From Streptomyces mutabilis (GTDB lineage Bacteria > Actinomycetota > Actinomycetes > Streptomycetales > Streptomycetaceae), in contig NZ_BMTT01000007.1 of the NCBI RefSeq assembly GCF_014649815.1, positions 124,001-188,000 on the forward strand: DNA of 64,000 nucleotides, in the 5' to 3' direction. Position numbers and translations under genes: made by a program. Shown here piece by piece: positions 26,117 through 36,863 of the stretch. Each line of letters starts with the position of its first letter. The first letter of the stretch is position 1. Below the pieces are notes generated by a model that saw only the letters and a program-made list of their open reading frames with translations, was not told the origin of the DNA and searched no databases.

Positions 26117-27448
26117 GTGAGCGGAACGAAGACCGAGACCCACGAGAACCGGGTGCCGTACGGCACGAAGGGGACGTACGACGTCCACAGCGCGCCGACC
26201 CTGCCGTACGGCGACACCTGCCGCCCCGCGCCGCCCCGGCAGGGCGGCGGTCCGGTACCGGTCCCCGCTCCGCGGGGCGCCCGCCCGGTGCCGGTTCCCG
26301 CTCCGCAGGGCGGCCGGGCCGCGCGTCGGCGCCGGGAACGCCGCACCGGGCCCGCGGACGGCTCCCTGCGTCGGCTGGTGCCGCGTGCCCTGGTCCTGGC
26401 GTTCCTCGCGGGCGGCACCACCGCCTTCGTCGCCAAGGACAAGGCCGTCGAGCTGACCGTCGACGGCACCCCGCGCACGCTGCACACCTTCGCCGACGAC
26501 GTGACCGAACTGCTCGCCGACGAGGGCGTCCAGGTGGGTGCCCACGACGTGATCACGCCCGCCCCCGGCACCCGGCTGAGCAGCGGCGAGGAGGTCACCG
26601 TCCGCCGCGGACGCCCCGTCCTGCTCACCCTCGACGGTCGGCGGCACCAGGTGTGGACGACCGCCGACACGGTGGAGGGGGCGCTTCGGCAACTCGGCGT
26701 GCGCGTCCAGGGCGCGTACCTCTCCGCCCCCGCGTCCCGGCGCATCGGACGCGAGGGCCTGGCCCTGGACGTGCGCACCGAGCGCGTGGTGACCGTCATG
26801 GCGGACGGCCGGGCCCGCACCGTCCGCACCATCGCCGCCACCGTGCGCCAGGCCGTCGAGGAGGCCGGGGTCACGCTGCGCGGCGAGGACACCACGTCCG
26901 TCCCCGGTACCGGCTTCCCCCGCGACGGGCAGACCGTCACCGTGCTGCGGATCTCCGGCTCCCAGGAGGTCCGCGAGGACCCGGTCCCCTTCGCCGTACG
27001 ACGCTCCGCGGACCCCTCCCTCTACCGGGGCACGGAGGTCGTCGAGCAGGCCGGACAGCCCGGCCTCCGCCGGACCACGTACGCCGTGCGCACCGTCAAC
27101 GGCGTCCGGCAGAGACCGCGCATGCTCCGCACCGATCTGGTGCGCGAGCCCCGCCCGCAGATCGTCCGGGTCGGCACCCGCGCCCGGCCCGCGTCCGTGC
27201 GGGGCGCCGACCACCTCGACTGGCAGGCCCTCGCCGCCTGCGAGTCGGGCGGCCGCCCGCACGCCGTCGACCCGTCCGGCACCTACGGGGGCCTTTACCA
27301 GTTCGACACCGCCACCTGGCGCGGCCTCGGCGGCGAAGGGCGCCCCGAGGACGCGACACCCGCCGAGCAGACGTACCGGGCGAAGAAGCTCTACGTGCGC
27401 AGCGGCGCCGACGCTTGGCCGCACTGCGGCGCACGCCTGCGGGGCTGA
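26117..27448 (+). CDS. rpfB: Resuscitation-promoting factor, RpfB type
   Basis: The 443-residue exported protein has a cytoplasmic Pro/Arg-rich N-terminus and one membrane anchor (about 91-108). Three DUF348 repeats follow (about 112-280; each contains a V-x-x-A/L-L-x-x-x-G-V pattern), then a G5-like region (about 285-335) and the C-terminal Rpf lysozyme-like domain. The catalytic Glu is in LAACESGG near 375, and the GGLYQFDTATW motif is intact. Rpf enzymes cleave peptidoglycan and promote spore germination. The GTG at 26117 is used. The 108-bp leader after tatD is too short for the c-di-AMP (ydaO) riboswitch that controls rpfA in Streptomyces. Confidence 0.9.
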   Translation: MSGTKTETHENRVPYGTKGTYDVHSAPTLPYGDTCRPAPPRQGGGPVPVPAPRGARPVPVPAPQGGRAARRRRERRTGPADGSLRRLVPRALVLAFLAGGTTAFVAKDKAVELTVDGTPRTLHTFADDVTELLADEGVQVGAHDVITPAPGTRLSSGEEVTVRRGRPVLLTLDGRRHQVWTTADTVEGALRQLGVRVQGAYLSAPASRRIGREGLALDVRTERVVTVMADGRARTVRTIAATVRQAVEEAGVTLRGEDTTSVPGTGFPRDGQTVTVLRISGSQEVREDPVPFAVRRSADPSLYRGTEVVEQAGQPGLRRTTYAVRTVNGVRQRPRMLRTDLVREPRPQIVRVGTRARPASVRGADHLDWQALAACESGGRPHAVDPSGTYGGLYQFDTATWRGLGGEGRPEDATPAEQTYRAKKLYVRSGADAWPHCGARLRG

Positions 27449-27529
27449 CCGGCGACGGCCCCGCCCGCTCGGGAAGCGCCCCCCATCGGCCCGGACCGGC
27501 CCGCGCCCGCCCCCGGCTACCCTTGCGGG

Positions 27530-28390
27530 GTGAGCAGCCCCACCCCCGACGCCCTCCTGGGTCCCGCCGACGTCCGCGAACTCGCGGCGACCCTCGGCGT
27601 ACGCCCCACCAAGCAGCGCGGCCAGAACTTCGTCATCGACGCCAACACGGTCCGCCGTATCGTCCGCACCGCCGAGGTACGCCCCGACGACGTGGTGGTC
27701 GAGGTGGGACCGGGTCTCGGCTCGCTCACCCTGGCCCTGCTGGAGGTGGCCGACCGGGTCACCGCCGTCGAGATCGACGACGTCCTCGCCGCCGCCCTGC
27801 CGGCCACCGTCGCCGCCCGCATGCCCGAGCGCGCCGACCGGTTCGCGCTCGCCCACTCCGACGCGATGCACGTCACCGACCTGCCGGGCCCCGCCCCGAC
27901 CGCGCTGGTGGCGAACCTGCCCTACAACGTCGCCGTGCCCGTCCTCCTCCACATGCTCGACACCTTCCCGAGCATCGAGCGCACCCTCGTCATGGTCCAG
28001 GCCGAGGTCGCCGACCGCCTCGCCGCCGGGCCCGGCTCGAAGGTGTACGGCGTCCCCTCCGTGAAGGCGAACTGGTATGCCGAGGTCAAGCGGGCCGGTT
28101 CCATCGGCCGCAACGTCTTCTGGCCCGCGCCCAACGTCGACAGCGGACTCGTGTCCCTCGTCCGGCGTACCGAGCCGCTGCAGACCACCGCCTCCAAGCG
28201 CGAGGTATTCGCCGTCGTCGACGCCGCGTTCGCCCAGCGCCGCAAGACCCTGCGGGCCGCCCTGGCCGGGTGGGCCGGTTCGGCCGCCGCCGCCGAGGCC
28301 GCCCTCGTCGCCGCGGGCGTGTCGCCGCAGGCGCGCGGAGAGGCGCTGACCGTGGAAGAGTTCGCGCGTATCGCCGAACACAAGGAGTGA
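27530..28390 (+). CDS. rsmA: 16S rRNA dimethyladenosine transferase RsmA (KsgA)
   Basis: The 286-residue enzyme has the KsgA signature [13 protein letters not shown] motif [12 protein letters not shown], the VEIDD acid and the catalytic NLPYN motif near residue 127. It dimethylates A1518 and A1519 of 16S rRNA as a late step of 30S assembly; its loss gives kasugamycin resistance. The GTG start lies 81 bp after rpfB, and ispE begins 7 bp downstream, so rsmA and ispE are an operon. Confidence 0.94.
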   Translation: MSSPTPDALLGPADVRELAATLGVRPTKQRGQNFVIDANTVRRIVRTAEVRPDDVVVEVGPGLGSLTLALLEVADRVTAVEIDDVLAAALPATVAARMPERADRFALAHSDAMHVTDLPGPAPTALVANLPYNVAVPVLLHMLDTFPSIERTLVMVQAEVADRLAAGPGSKVYGVPSVKANWYAEVKRAGSIGRNVFWPAPNVDSGLVSLVRRTEPLQTTASKREVFAVVDAAFAQRRKTLRAALAGWAGSAAAAEAALVAAGVSPQARGEALTVEEFARIAEHKE

Positions 28391-28397
28391 CGAGCAA

Positions 28398-29294
28398 GTG
28401 AGCGTGACGGTCCGCGTCCCCGCCAAGGTCAACGTCCAGCTCGCGGTCGGCGCCGCCCGCCCCGACGGTTTCCACGACCTGGCCAACGTCTTCCTCGCCG
28501 TCTCGCTGTACGACGAGGTCACCGCGACCCCGGCCGCCGGTGGACTCCGCGTCACCTGCGAGGGCCCGGACGCCGACCAGGTCCCCCTGGACCGCACCAA
28601 CCTCGCCGCCCGCGCGGCACTCGCCCTCGCCGAGCGGTACGGCCGCGAACCCGACGTGCACCTCCACATCGCCAAGGACATCCCCGTCGCCGGCGGCATG
28701 GCGGGCGGCAGCGCGGACTGCGCCGGCGCACTCGTCGCCTGCGACGCCCTCTGGGGCACCGGCGCCTCGCGCGAGGAGCTGCTGGAGATCTGCGCCGAGC
28801 TGGGCAGCGACGTGCCGTTCAGCCTGGTCGGCGGGGCCGCGCTGGGCACCGGGCGGGGCGAGAGGCTGATGGAGCTGGAGGTCGGCGGCGACTTCCACTG
28901 GGTGTTCGCGCTGGCCACGCGGGGGCTGTCCACGCCGGCCGTCTTCCGCGAGTTCGACCGGCTGGGGGAGGGCCTGGACATTCCGGAGCCGGTCGCCGAC
29001 CAGGCGGTCCTCGACGCCCTCGCCAAGGGCGACCCGGCCGCGCTCGCCGTGGCCGTCTCCAACGACCTCCAGCCGGCCGCGCTCTCCCTCTTCCCCGAAC
29101 TGGGGGACACCCTCGCGGCCGGGCGTGCGGCGGGAGCGCTGGCGGCGCTGGTCTCGGGCTCGGGGCCGACTACGGCCTTCCTCGCCGCGGACTCCGGGGC
29201 CGCGTCCGACATCGCCGGGGTGCTGCGGGCCTCGGGGACGTGCCGGGACGTGCGTACGGCGGTGGGGGCGGCGGCGGGGGCTTCGGTGGTGTGA
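28398..29294 (+). CDS. ispE: 4-diphosphocytidyl-2-C-methyl-D-erythritol kinase IspE
   Basis: The 298-residue GHMP kinase opens with VRVPAKVNVQLAVG. It has the Gly-rich ATP loop PVAGGMAGGSADCAGAL near residues 96-112 and the third motif VSGSGPTT near 252. IspE phosphorylates CDP-methylerythritol in the non-mevalonate isoprenoid pathway. The start lies 7 bp after rsmA behind GGAGTGACGAG, which indicates coupling. Confidence 0.93.
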   Translation: MSVTVRVPAKVNVQLAVGAARPDGFHDLANVFLAVSLYDEVTATPAAGGLRVTCEGPDADQVPLDRTNLAARAALALAERYGREPDVHLHIAKDIPVAGGMAGGSADCAGALVACDALWGTGASREELLEICAELGSDVPFSLVGGAALGTGRGERLMELEVGGDFHWVFALATRGLSTPAVFREFDRLGEGLDIPEPVADQAVLDALAKGDPAALAVAVSNDLQPAALSLFPELGDTLAAGRAAGALAALVSGSGPTTAFLAADSGAASDIAGVLRASGTCRDVRTAVGAAAGASVV

Positions 29295-29322
29295 AAGGCG
29301 TCAGCGGGCCCCGAGGGCGCGG

Positions 29323-29498
29323 TCAGTTCGTGGTGTCATAGGGGACGCTGATCCCCAGGTGGTCGTGCGTTGCGCTTGTCGATGACGGCGGTCATCTCCC
29401 GCACCACACTGAGTTCCCGGGCTCTGCAGTCCGTCGAACAGCAGGTTGATCGCAAGGTAGTGGAAACGGCGCTGCAGCCCGACGGACTCGGCGGCCAT
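29323..29498 (-). pseudogene. Decayed gene remnant in the ispE/ABC-F gap
   Basis: The 360-bp gap between ispE and the ABC-F gene holds no intact gene. On the minus strand three frames join into one protein-like string: GLQRRFHYLAINLLFD, then SRELSVVREMTAVIDKRNA, then DHLGISVPYDTTN and a stop at 29323-29325. Two frameshifts are needed (near 29420 and 29360). The family is not recognised. Confidence 0.45.
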
Positions 29499-29654
29499 GG
29501 CTCATGCCCATGGACGGGATCCTGTTGCCCACTCACCACGGTAGCCGGGCCTTCGGCATCACCTCACTACAGCGAGTGACGGCACCCGCCCGCCCCACCC
29601 CGCCCCCCGGAGGGCCTACGCTTGAAGGCTGATCGTCCCCCAGGCAGGAGAGAA

Positions 29655-31469
<1,815 letters not shown>

Positions 31470-31712
31470 GCCCCTGCGCGCAGGGGGCGCAGCGCGCATG
31501 GCGTGAAGAAGGCGTGAAGGCGCGTAACGGAGGCATCACGGGCCGGTCCTCCCTTGGGAACAGGGGAGGGCGCGGCCCGGTGTGCGCTTCGGCCCGGGTG
31601 ATAGAAAGGCCGTCCGAGAACTGTCTGAACGACTGCCGTGAAACGACTCCGAGGCCAGCGCGTACCTCGGGACGTGGCTAGAAATCAGTGAGTCATAAGG
31701 GGGAACGCGCTG

Positions 31713-33533
31713 ATGAGCAAGCCGCCCAACCAGCCGCCGCAGGGTGGCTTCGGAGCGCCGCAGGATCCACCGCCGGGAGGCTTCGGGGCGCCGGCCCCGC
31801 AAGGCCAGCCGCAGACGCCGCCGCCCCCGCAGGGCGCGCCGTCCGGCCCGCCGCCGCAGCAGCCGGGACACGGATACCCGCAGCAGCAGCCCGGTCAGCC
31901 GGGACCGTACGGGCAGCCCGGCCAGCCGGGTCCCTACGGCCAGCCGGGACCGTACAACTCCGGCCCGTACGCCCAGCCGCAGCAGCCCGGCCCGTACGGT
32001 CAGCCCCAGCAGCCCGGTCAGCCGGGATACGGCTACCCGCAGGCGCAGTTCCCGGGCGCGCCCGGCACCCCGCCGCCCGGTGGCCCCGGGTCCCGCAACC
32101 CGTTCAGGGGCAAGCCGGCCCTGGCGATCGGCGCCGCCGTCGCCGCCCTGCTCGTCATCGGCGGCAGCGTCTGGGCGGTCACGTCGACCGGCGACGACAA
32201 GGACAAGAAGCCCGTCGCCGGCAAGAGCGACGACCCCAAGCCCTCCGGCTCCGGCGGCGGCGCCCCGGTCAACCCGGGTGACGGCAGCGGTGACGGCGGC
32301 GAGGACCCCGAGAACCTCAACGAGGGCCGCCAGGCGGGCGAGTCCGAGGTCCTGTGGTACAAGGAGGCGCCCGACGCCCCCGGTTCCGGCGCCGACGCCG
32401 ACGGCATGTGGATCACCGACAAGGCGGCGGTGAAGGCGGCCTACAAGCAGGTCTTCGCCTACGACGTCGGCGACGGCAAGCCCAGCTGGGACCCGATCAC
32501 CTTCCCGGAGAAGATCTGCGCGGTCACCCCGGAGAAGACGGCCGACGACAAGATCGTCGTCGCGTACATGAGCGGCTCCAGCGACCGCGCCAAGTGCAAC
32601 AAGCTCCAGGAGGTCGACCTCGCCACCGGCCAGAAGGGCTGGACGGAGGAGGTCGAGGACGGCGAGCTCTTCGACTCCACGCTCTCCGTCGAGCTCACCG
32701 TCAGCGGCAAGACCCTGATGGTCGGCCGCTCGCAGTCCGGCACCGCGTACGACGTCACCAGCGGCAAGAAGCTGTACGACAAGAAGAAGTACGGCGACGC
32801 CTGTTTCCCCGCCGGGTTCGCGGGCAGCGCGAACAAGCTGGTCCAGGTCGCCTCCTGCGGCGCCGGCGGCAACAACGCGCACGACGAACTCCAGGGGCTC
32901 GACCCGAAGACCGGCAAGGTCCTGTGGACCTACGCGTACGAGAAGGGCTGGCGGGTCGGCCGCGCCTACTCCGTCGACCCGCTCGTCGTCTACGCCACCG
33001 ACGAGGAGAAGAAGGTCTGGAACATCTCCGCCTTCACCTCCGGCGGCAAGGTCCAGGAACAGGTCGGCGTCGACGAGGACTTCGCCCCCGAGTGCGGCTG
33101 GGCGATCCTCGAACGCGACCTCCAGGGCTGCGCGGGCGTCGCCGTCGGCGGGGGGACCCTCTACCTGCCGACCGAGGCGACCACCGGTGCCAACGAGATC
33201 GTCGCGATCAACCTGGCCACCGGCAAGGAGAAGTGGCGCGCGAAGTCCCCCGCGGACGAGTCGATGATGCCGATGAAGGTCGAGGGCGACCAGCTCATCG
33301 CGTACGTCCAGCCGTCCTACGACGCGGGCGGCCAGGTCGTGTCGATCCCGACCGGCGGCAGCAGCCACGAGCCGAGCAAGCTGCTGCAGAACCCGCAGGC
33401 CGTCGCGGACATCGAGAACAGCTTCTACTCCAAGGACATCGACTGGGTCGACGGGCGGTTCTTCATCTCCAGCACCCGCCTGACCGGGAACGACGAAGCG
33501 AAGGAGAAGTTGATGCTCGCCTTCGGCAAGTGA
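31713..33533 (+). CDS. Membrane-anchored PQQ-type beta-propeller protein (copy 1)
   Basis: The 606-residue protein has a disordered N-terminus of about 125 residues built from GQPGPYGQP-like repeats. One membrane helix follows (about 131-150), then an Asp/Gly/Lys-rich linker and an extracytoplasmic domain whose strands repeat the pattern ...LDPKTGKVLWTY, typical of PQQ-like propeller blades. It contains several paired cysteines. No enzyme motif is seen; such proteins may sense or scaffold at the cell surface. The next gene is a paralogue 67 bp downstream. The 243 bp upstream, after the ABC-F gene, hold only its promoter region. Confidence 0.78.
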   Translation: MSKPPNQPPQGGFGAPQDPPPGGFGAPAPQGQPQTPPPPQGAPSGPPPQQPGHGYPQQQPGQPGPYGQPGQPGPYGQPGPYNSGPYAQPQQPGPYGQPQQPGQPGYGYPQAQFPGAPGTPPPGGPGSRNPFRGKPALAIGAAVAALLVIGGSVWAVTSTGDDKDKKPVAGKSDDPKPSGSGGGAPVNPGDGSGDGGEDPENLNEGRQAGESEVLWYKEAPDAPGSGADADGMWITDKAAVKAAYKQVFAYDVGDGKPSWDPITFPEKICAVTPEKTADDKIVVAYMSGSSDRAKCNKLQEVDLATGQKGWTEEVEDGELFDSTLSVELTVSGKTLMVGRSQSGTAYDVTSGKKLYDKKKYGDACFPAGFAGSANKLVQVASCGAGGNNAHDELQGLDPKTGKVLWTYAYEKGWRVGRAYSVDPLVVYATDEEKKVWNISAFTSGGKVQEQVGVDEDFAPECGWAILERDLQGCAGVAVGGGTLYLPTEATTGANEIVAINLATGKEKWRAKSPADESMMPMKVEGDQLIAYVQPSYDAGGQVVSIPTGGSSHEPSKLLQNPQAVADIENSFYSKDIDWVDGRFFISSTRLTGNDEAKEKLMLAFGK

Positions 33534-33600
33534 CCTTCTTCTTCCGCTCGTTCCCGACGCCCGCCGTCGTCCCCGTCCCCCCTCCCGAGGTACTCACGCC

Positions 33601-35463
33601 ATGACCCAGCCGCCGCCCCCGCCGCCCAACCAGCCCCCGCAGGGGGGCGGTTTCGGCCCGCCGCAGAACCAGCCACCGCAGCCGCCCACCCCGCCGCCCG
33701 GCGGGCCGGACCTCGGCAAGGCGCCCGAGCCGGGCTACGGCTACCCGCAGACGCCCCCGCAGGCTCCTCCGGCGGCCCCGCCGTCCGGGCCGACGCCTCA
33801 GCCCGGGTACGGGTATCCGCAGACCCCGCCGCAGCCGCAGCCCGGTTACGGCTACCCCGGGCAGCAGCAGCCGGGCGCGTACGGCCAGCAGCCGACGCCT
33901 CCGTACGGGCAGCCGGGGCAGCCCGGGCAGCCGGGTCAGTACGGGTACGGCTACCAGCCGCCGACCATGCCGATGCAGCCCCAGGCCGGCGGGCCGGGCG
34001 GCGGCGGCCGGAAGAGCAACGCCCAGATGGCGATCATCGTGTCGGCCGTCGTCGCGATCGCGCTGATCGTCGGCGGAGGTGTCTGGTACGCCAGCTCCTC
34101 CGGCGACGACGGAGGCAAGGACGACACCGCGAGCTCCGGCGGCAAGGACGGTACGGACGGGAAGGGCGGCTCCGGCGGCAAGTCCTCCGGCGGCGAGGAG
34201 AAGGTGCCCTCGGACCCGGCGTCCAAGGTGCTCTTCCAGGTCCCGGCGCCCGCCGTCCCCAAGGACACCTCGAGCATCCCCACCACCGGCTCCTGGCTCA
34301 CCGACAAGGTGTACGCCAAAACCGGCATCGCGGAGATCGTCGGCTACGACCGGGACAAGGGCAGCAAGGCCTGGACGATCGACCTGCCCGGCCCGGTGTG
34401 CGAGGCCACCCACCGGATCACCGAGGACAACAGGACGGCGATCATCTACAAGCCCGCCATGCCGACCAAGACCGAGCCGCAGTCCTGCTCGGAGATCGCC
34501 GTGCTCGACCTGGCGGCGGGCAAGACCGCGTGGACCAAGCCCGTCGAGACGGGCGGCCGGCCGATGTCCCTGGACAACGTGACGCTGAGCGGGGGCACCG
34601 TCGCCGCGGGCAGCACCGACGGCGGCATCGCCTGGGACATCGCCACCGGTGACCTGCTCTGGTCCCCCAAGCCCACCGACACCTGCTACGACGCCGGCTA
34701 CGGCGGCGGCGAGAAGCTGGTCGCGGTGCGCAAGTGCGGTTCGTACGACGCCCGGCAGCTGAACATCCAGACCATCGACCCGAAGAGCGGGAAGGTGATC
34801 TCCGAGTACAAGATGGCCAAGGGCATCGAGTACGCCGCCGTCGTCTCCACCGAACCGCTCGTCGTCGCCGCCGACGTCGGCGACTCCGCCGGGGACGGAA
34901 GCGGTATCTCGGACTTCTTCTCCATCGACAACAAGACCGGCAAGCTCCTGAACCGCATCTCCGCGCCGGGTGACGACTTCGGAGCCAGCTGCGAATCGAT
35001 CACCGAGGTCGAGGACTGCCGTGGTCTGGCGGTCGGCAACAACCGGCTCTACATCGCGACCGAGGAGCACGAGAGCGGCGGCGAGTCCTACAGCCGCACC
35101 AACGAGGTCGTCGCCTTCGACCTCACCACCGGGAAGCAGACCGGTGAGCGTGCCGACGCCGGCGACGACTACACCATCACCCCGCTGCGCATGGACGGCG
35201 GCAACGTGATCGCGTACAAGCGGCCGCCGTACGACAAGGGCGGCCAGGTCGTGAGCATCGACGGCGGGACGTTCAAGCAGACCACCCTGCTGGAGAACCC
35301 GGCGACCGAGGCGGTGCGGGAGGTGGAGTCCAGGATGTCGCCGGACTACTCCGAGATCCGGTACTCGCAGGGCCGCCTGTACATGTCGCAGGTGTACGCC
35401 GGCGAGCCGACCAGCGCGGACGACAAGGAGTACCTGGCGATCGCGTTCGGCACGAGCGGCTGA
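33601..35463 (+). CDS. Membrane-anchored PQQ-type beta-propeller protein (copy 2)
   Basis: The 620-residue paralogue of the preceding gene has the same plan: a Pro/Gln/Gly/Tyr-rich disordered N-terminus (about 1-135), a membrane helix (about 140-160), a Gly/Ser/Asp/Lys linker and a propeller-like exported domain. Shared blade motifs include GGQVVSI and a Cys-containing CYDAGY loop. The two genes are tandem duplicates that have diverged in sequence but not in design. A strong terminator ends the pair. Confidence 0.78.
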   Translation: MTQPPPPPPNQPPQGGGFGPPQNQPPQPPTPPPGGPDLGKAPEPGYGYPQTPPQAPPAAPPSGPTPQPGYGYPQTPPQPQPGYGYPGQQQPGAYGQQPTPPYGQPGQPGQPGQYGYGYQPPTMPMQPQAGGPGGGGRKSNAQMAIIVSAVVAIALIVGGGVWYASSSGDDGGKDDTASSGGKDGTDGKGGSGGKSSGGEEKVPSDPASKVLFQVPAPAVPKDTSSIPTTGSWLTDKVYAKTGIAEIVGYDRDKGSKAWTIDLPGPVCEATHRITEDNRTAIIYKPAMPTKTEPQSCSEIAVLDLAAGKTAWTKPVETGGRPMSLDNVTLSGGTVAAGSTDGGIAWDIATGDLLWSPKPTDTCYDAGYGGGEKLVAVRKCGSYDARQLNIQTIDPKSGKVISEYKMAKGIEYAAVVSTEPLVVAADVGDSAGDGSGISDFFSIDNKTGKLLNRISAPGDDFGASCESITEVEDCRGLAVGNNRLYIATEEHESGGESYSRTNEVVAFDLTTGKQTGERADAGDDYTITPLRMDGGNVIAYKRPPYDKGGQVVSIDGGTFKQTTLLENPATEAVREVESRMSPDYSEIRYSQGRLYMSQVYAGEPTSADDKEYLAIAFGTSG

Positions 35464-35476
35464 GTTCCGCTGCCCG

Positions 35477-35505
35477 CACGGCCCCGTCCCGGGGGCGGGG
35501 CCGTG
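35477..35505 (+). terminator. Terminator after the propeller gene pair
   Basis: CACGGCCCCG pairs perfectly with CGGGGCCGTG across a 9-nt loop, followed by TTG. It lies 14 bp past the stop. Confidence 0.8.
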
Positions 35506-35615
35506 TTGCATGGATTGCCGGTGATCCGGGACGGTTCTTGCCGGTAGGGGCAGCGCGAGGGAGCCCCAGCGTGTAGCTTCCGGGGGACTGGGGAGGGTGA
35601 CTGGGGGGTTGCTCG

Positions 35616-36290
35616 ATGGGTGTACGACTCATGGTGGTCGACGATCACCGATTGCTCGCCGAGGCGTTGGCCTCGGCGTTGAAGTTGCGGGGGCACCGGG
35701 TGCTCGCGGCGGCGGCGCCGGCGGCGGGGGCGGCGGAGCTGGTGATCAGCCGGGCGCCGGAGGTGTGCCTGCTGGGGACGGCGACACCGGCCGAGCCGGG
35801 GATCTTCGATCCGGTGGTGCGGGTCAAGCGGGAGCGTCCGCAGGTGGCGGTGCTGGTGCTGGGCCCGGTCCCGAGCCCCCGCGGGATCGCGGCGGCGTTC
35901 GCGGCCGGGGCGTCGGGGTACGTGCGGCACGACGAGCGGATAGAGGGCGTCGAGCGCGCGATCGTGAAGGCGCGGGCCGGGGAGGCGGCGGTGGCGCCGA
36001 CGCTCCTGCAGGGGGCGTTCGGCGAGCTGCTGAACCCGGCGGCCCAGCCCGACGACGAGGGGCAGCGGCTGCTGCAGATGCTCACGCCGAGGGAGGTGGA
36101 GGTGCTGGTGCGGGTCGCGGAGGGGGAGGACACTCGGCTGATCGCGGCGGGGATGGGCATCGCCCCGTCCACGGCCCGGACGCACGTGCAGCGGGTGCTG
36201 ATGAAGCTGGGCGTGGGGTCGAGGCTGGAGGCGGCGGCGTTGGCGGCCAGAACGGGCTTGCTGGACCGGGCGGGTGCCTCCGGCGGTTGA
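35616..36290 (+). CDS. NarL/LuxR-type response regulator with degenerate receiver
   Basis: The 224-residue protein has a receiver-like N-terminus (MVVDDHRLLAEAL) and a C-terminal LuxR helix-turn-helix (LTPREVEVLVRVAEG, then STARTHVQRVLMKLGV). The acidic pocket Asp9-Asp10 remains. The phosphoacceptor position is Gly54 (CLLGTATP instead of LLD), the switch Thr/Ser position is Gly83 and the conserved Lys is Arg104. It therefore cannot be phosphorylated in the usual way and is likely an orphan, atypical regulator. No histidine kinase gene is nearby. Confidence 0.85.
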   Translation: MGVRLMVVDDHRLLAEALASALKLRGHRVLAAAAPAAGAAELVISRAPEVCLLGTATPAEPGIFDPVVRVKRERPQVAVLVLGPVPSPRGIAAAFAAGASGYVRHDERIEGVERAIVKARAGEAAVAPTLLQGAFGELLNPAAQPDDEGQRLLQMLTPREVEVLVRVAEGEDTRLIAAGMGIAPSTARTHVQRVLMKLGVGSRLEAAALAARTGLLDRAGASGG

Positions 36291-36533
36291 GCGGGTGCCT
36301 ACGGCGGTCGGGCGGGGCGCCTGCGGCGCAGCTGCGGGCAGTCGTGCCTTCCCCGGTGCCTTGACGGTCTGGGAGGTGCCCCCCCAAGGGCGGCACGGGT
36401 GGGCGCAGCGGCACCCCGCTGCGCCGGGCCGCGCGACGCCCCCGCGCCCACACCCACGCCGGGTGCGGAGGAAACGCCGGGCAGCGCACCCAGCGCCCCC
36501 CCCGGCACCCGCATCCCGGTCACGGCACCCGCG
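36291..36533. repeat. G+C-rich intergenic segment, possible dispersed repeat
   Basis: This 243-bp gap between convergent genes is dominated by GC-rich dyads (GGGCGGCACGG, GCAGCGGCACCCCGCTGCGCC). The style resembles the dispersed noncoding repeat found between many Streptomyces genes. No coding signal was found. Confidence 0.3.
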
Positions 36534-36842
36534 TCACTCCCCCGCCCCCTCCTCGGCGGAGGGCGGCGGCGGAGCCGTGGGCCGCAGCTTCAGCCACGCC
36601 AGGAAGAACAGCCCCAGCACCAGCATCCCCAGCCCGGTCCACAGGTTGATGTTCACCCCCTGCGCCTTGTCGATCTCGTCGTCGGACGCCACGAAGCCCG
36701 CGATCGTCACGATGACGCCGTAGACCACGAACAGCCCGCCGATGATCCGCCGGATGTCGAACAGCCGCGCGGCGGTGACGGACTTGGTCTCCAGCTCGGA
36801 GACCTCGTCCTGGACGTTCTTGTCGGAGTGGGAATCAGACAT
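36534..36842 (-). CDS. Two-TM small membrane protein
   Basis: The 102-residue protein has a charged N-terminus (about 1-30), two membrane helices (about 33-51 and 67-86) and a Pro/Glu-rich tail. It follows the symporter gene by 21 bp on the same strand, so it may be a small accessory subunit of that transporter. The family is not otherwise recognised. Confidence 0.78.
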   Translation of the reverse strand: MSDSHSDKNVQDEVSELETKSVTAARLFDIRRIIGGLFVVYGVIVTIAGFVASDDEIDKAQGVNINLWTGLGMLVLGLFFLAWLKLRPTAPPPPSAEEGAGE

Positions 36843-36863
36843 GCTCTCTCAATCCTCCCGCGA

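Noticed and set aside
25199-29212. 1337-codon minus-strand open frame across tatD, rpfB, rsmA and ispE
   Set aside because: Antisense artefact of G/C-rich third positions; it covers four recognisable genes and encodes a Gly/Ala/Arg/Val-rich string with no domain.
31860-32060. CRISPR-like periodicity in the CAGCCGGG-rich segment
   Set aside because: It is the codon-level repeat of a GQPGPYGQP-type protein tail, not a repeat-spacer array.
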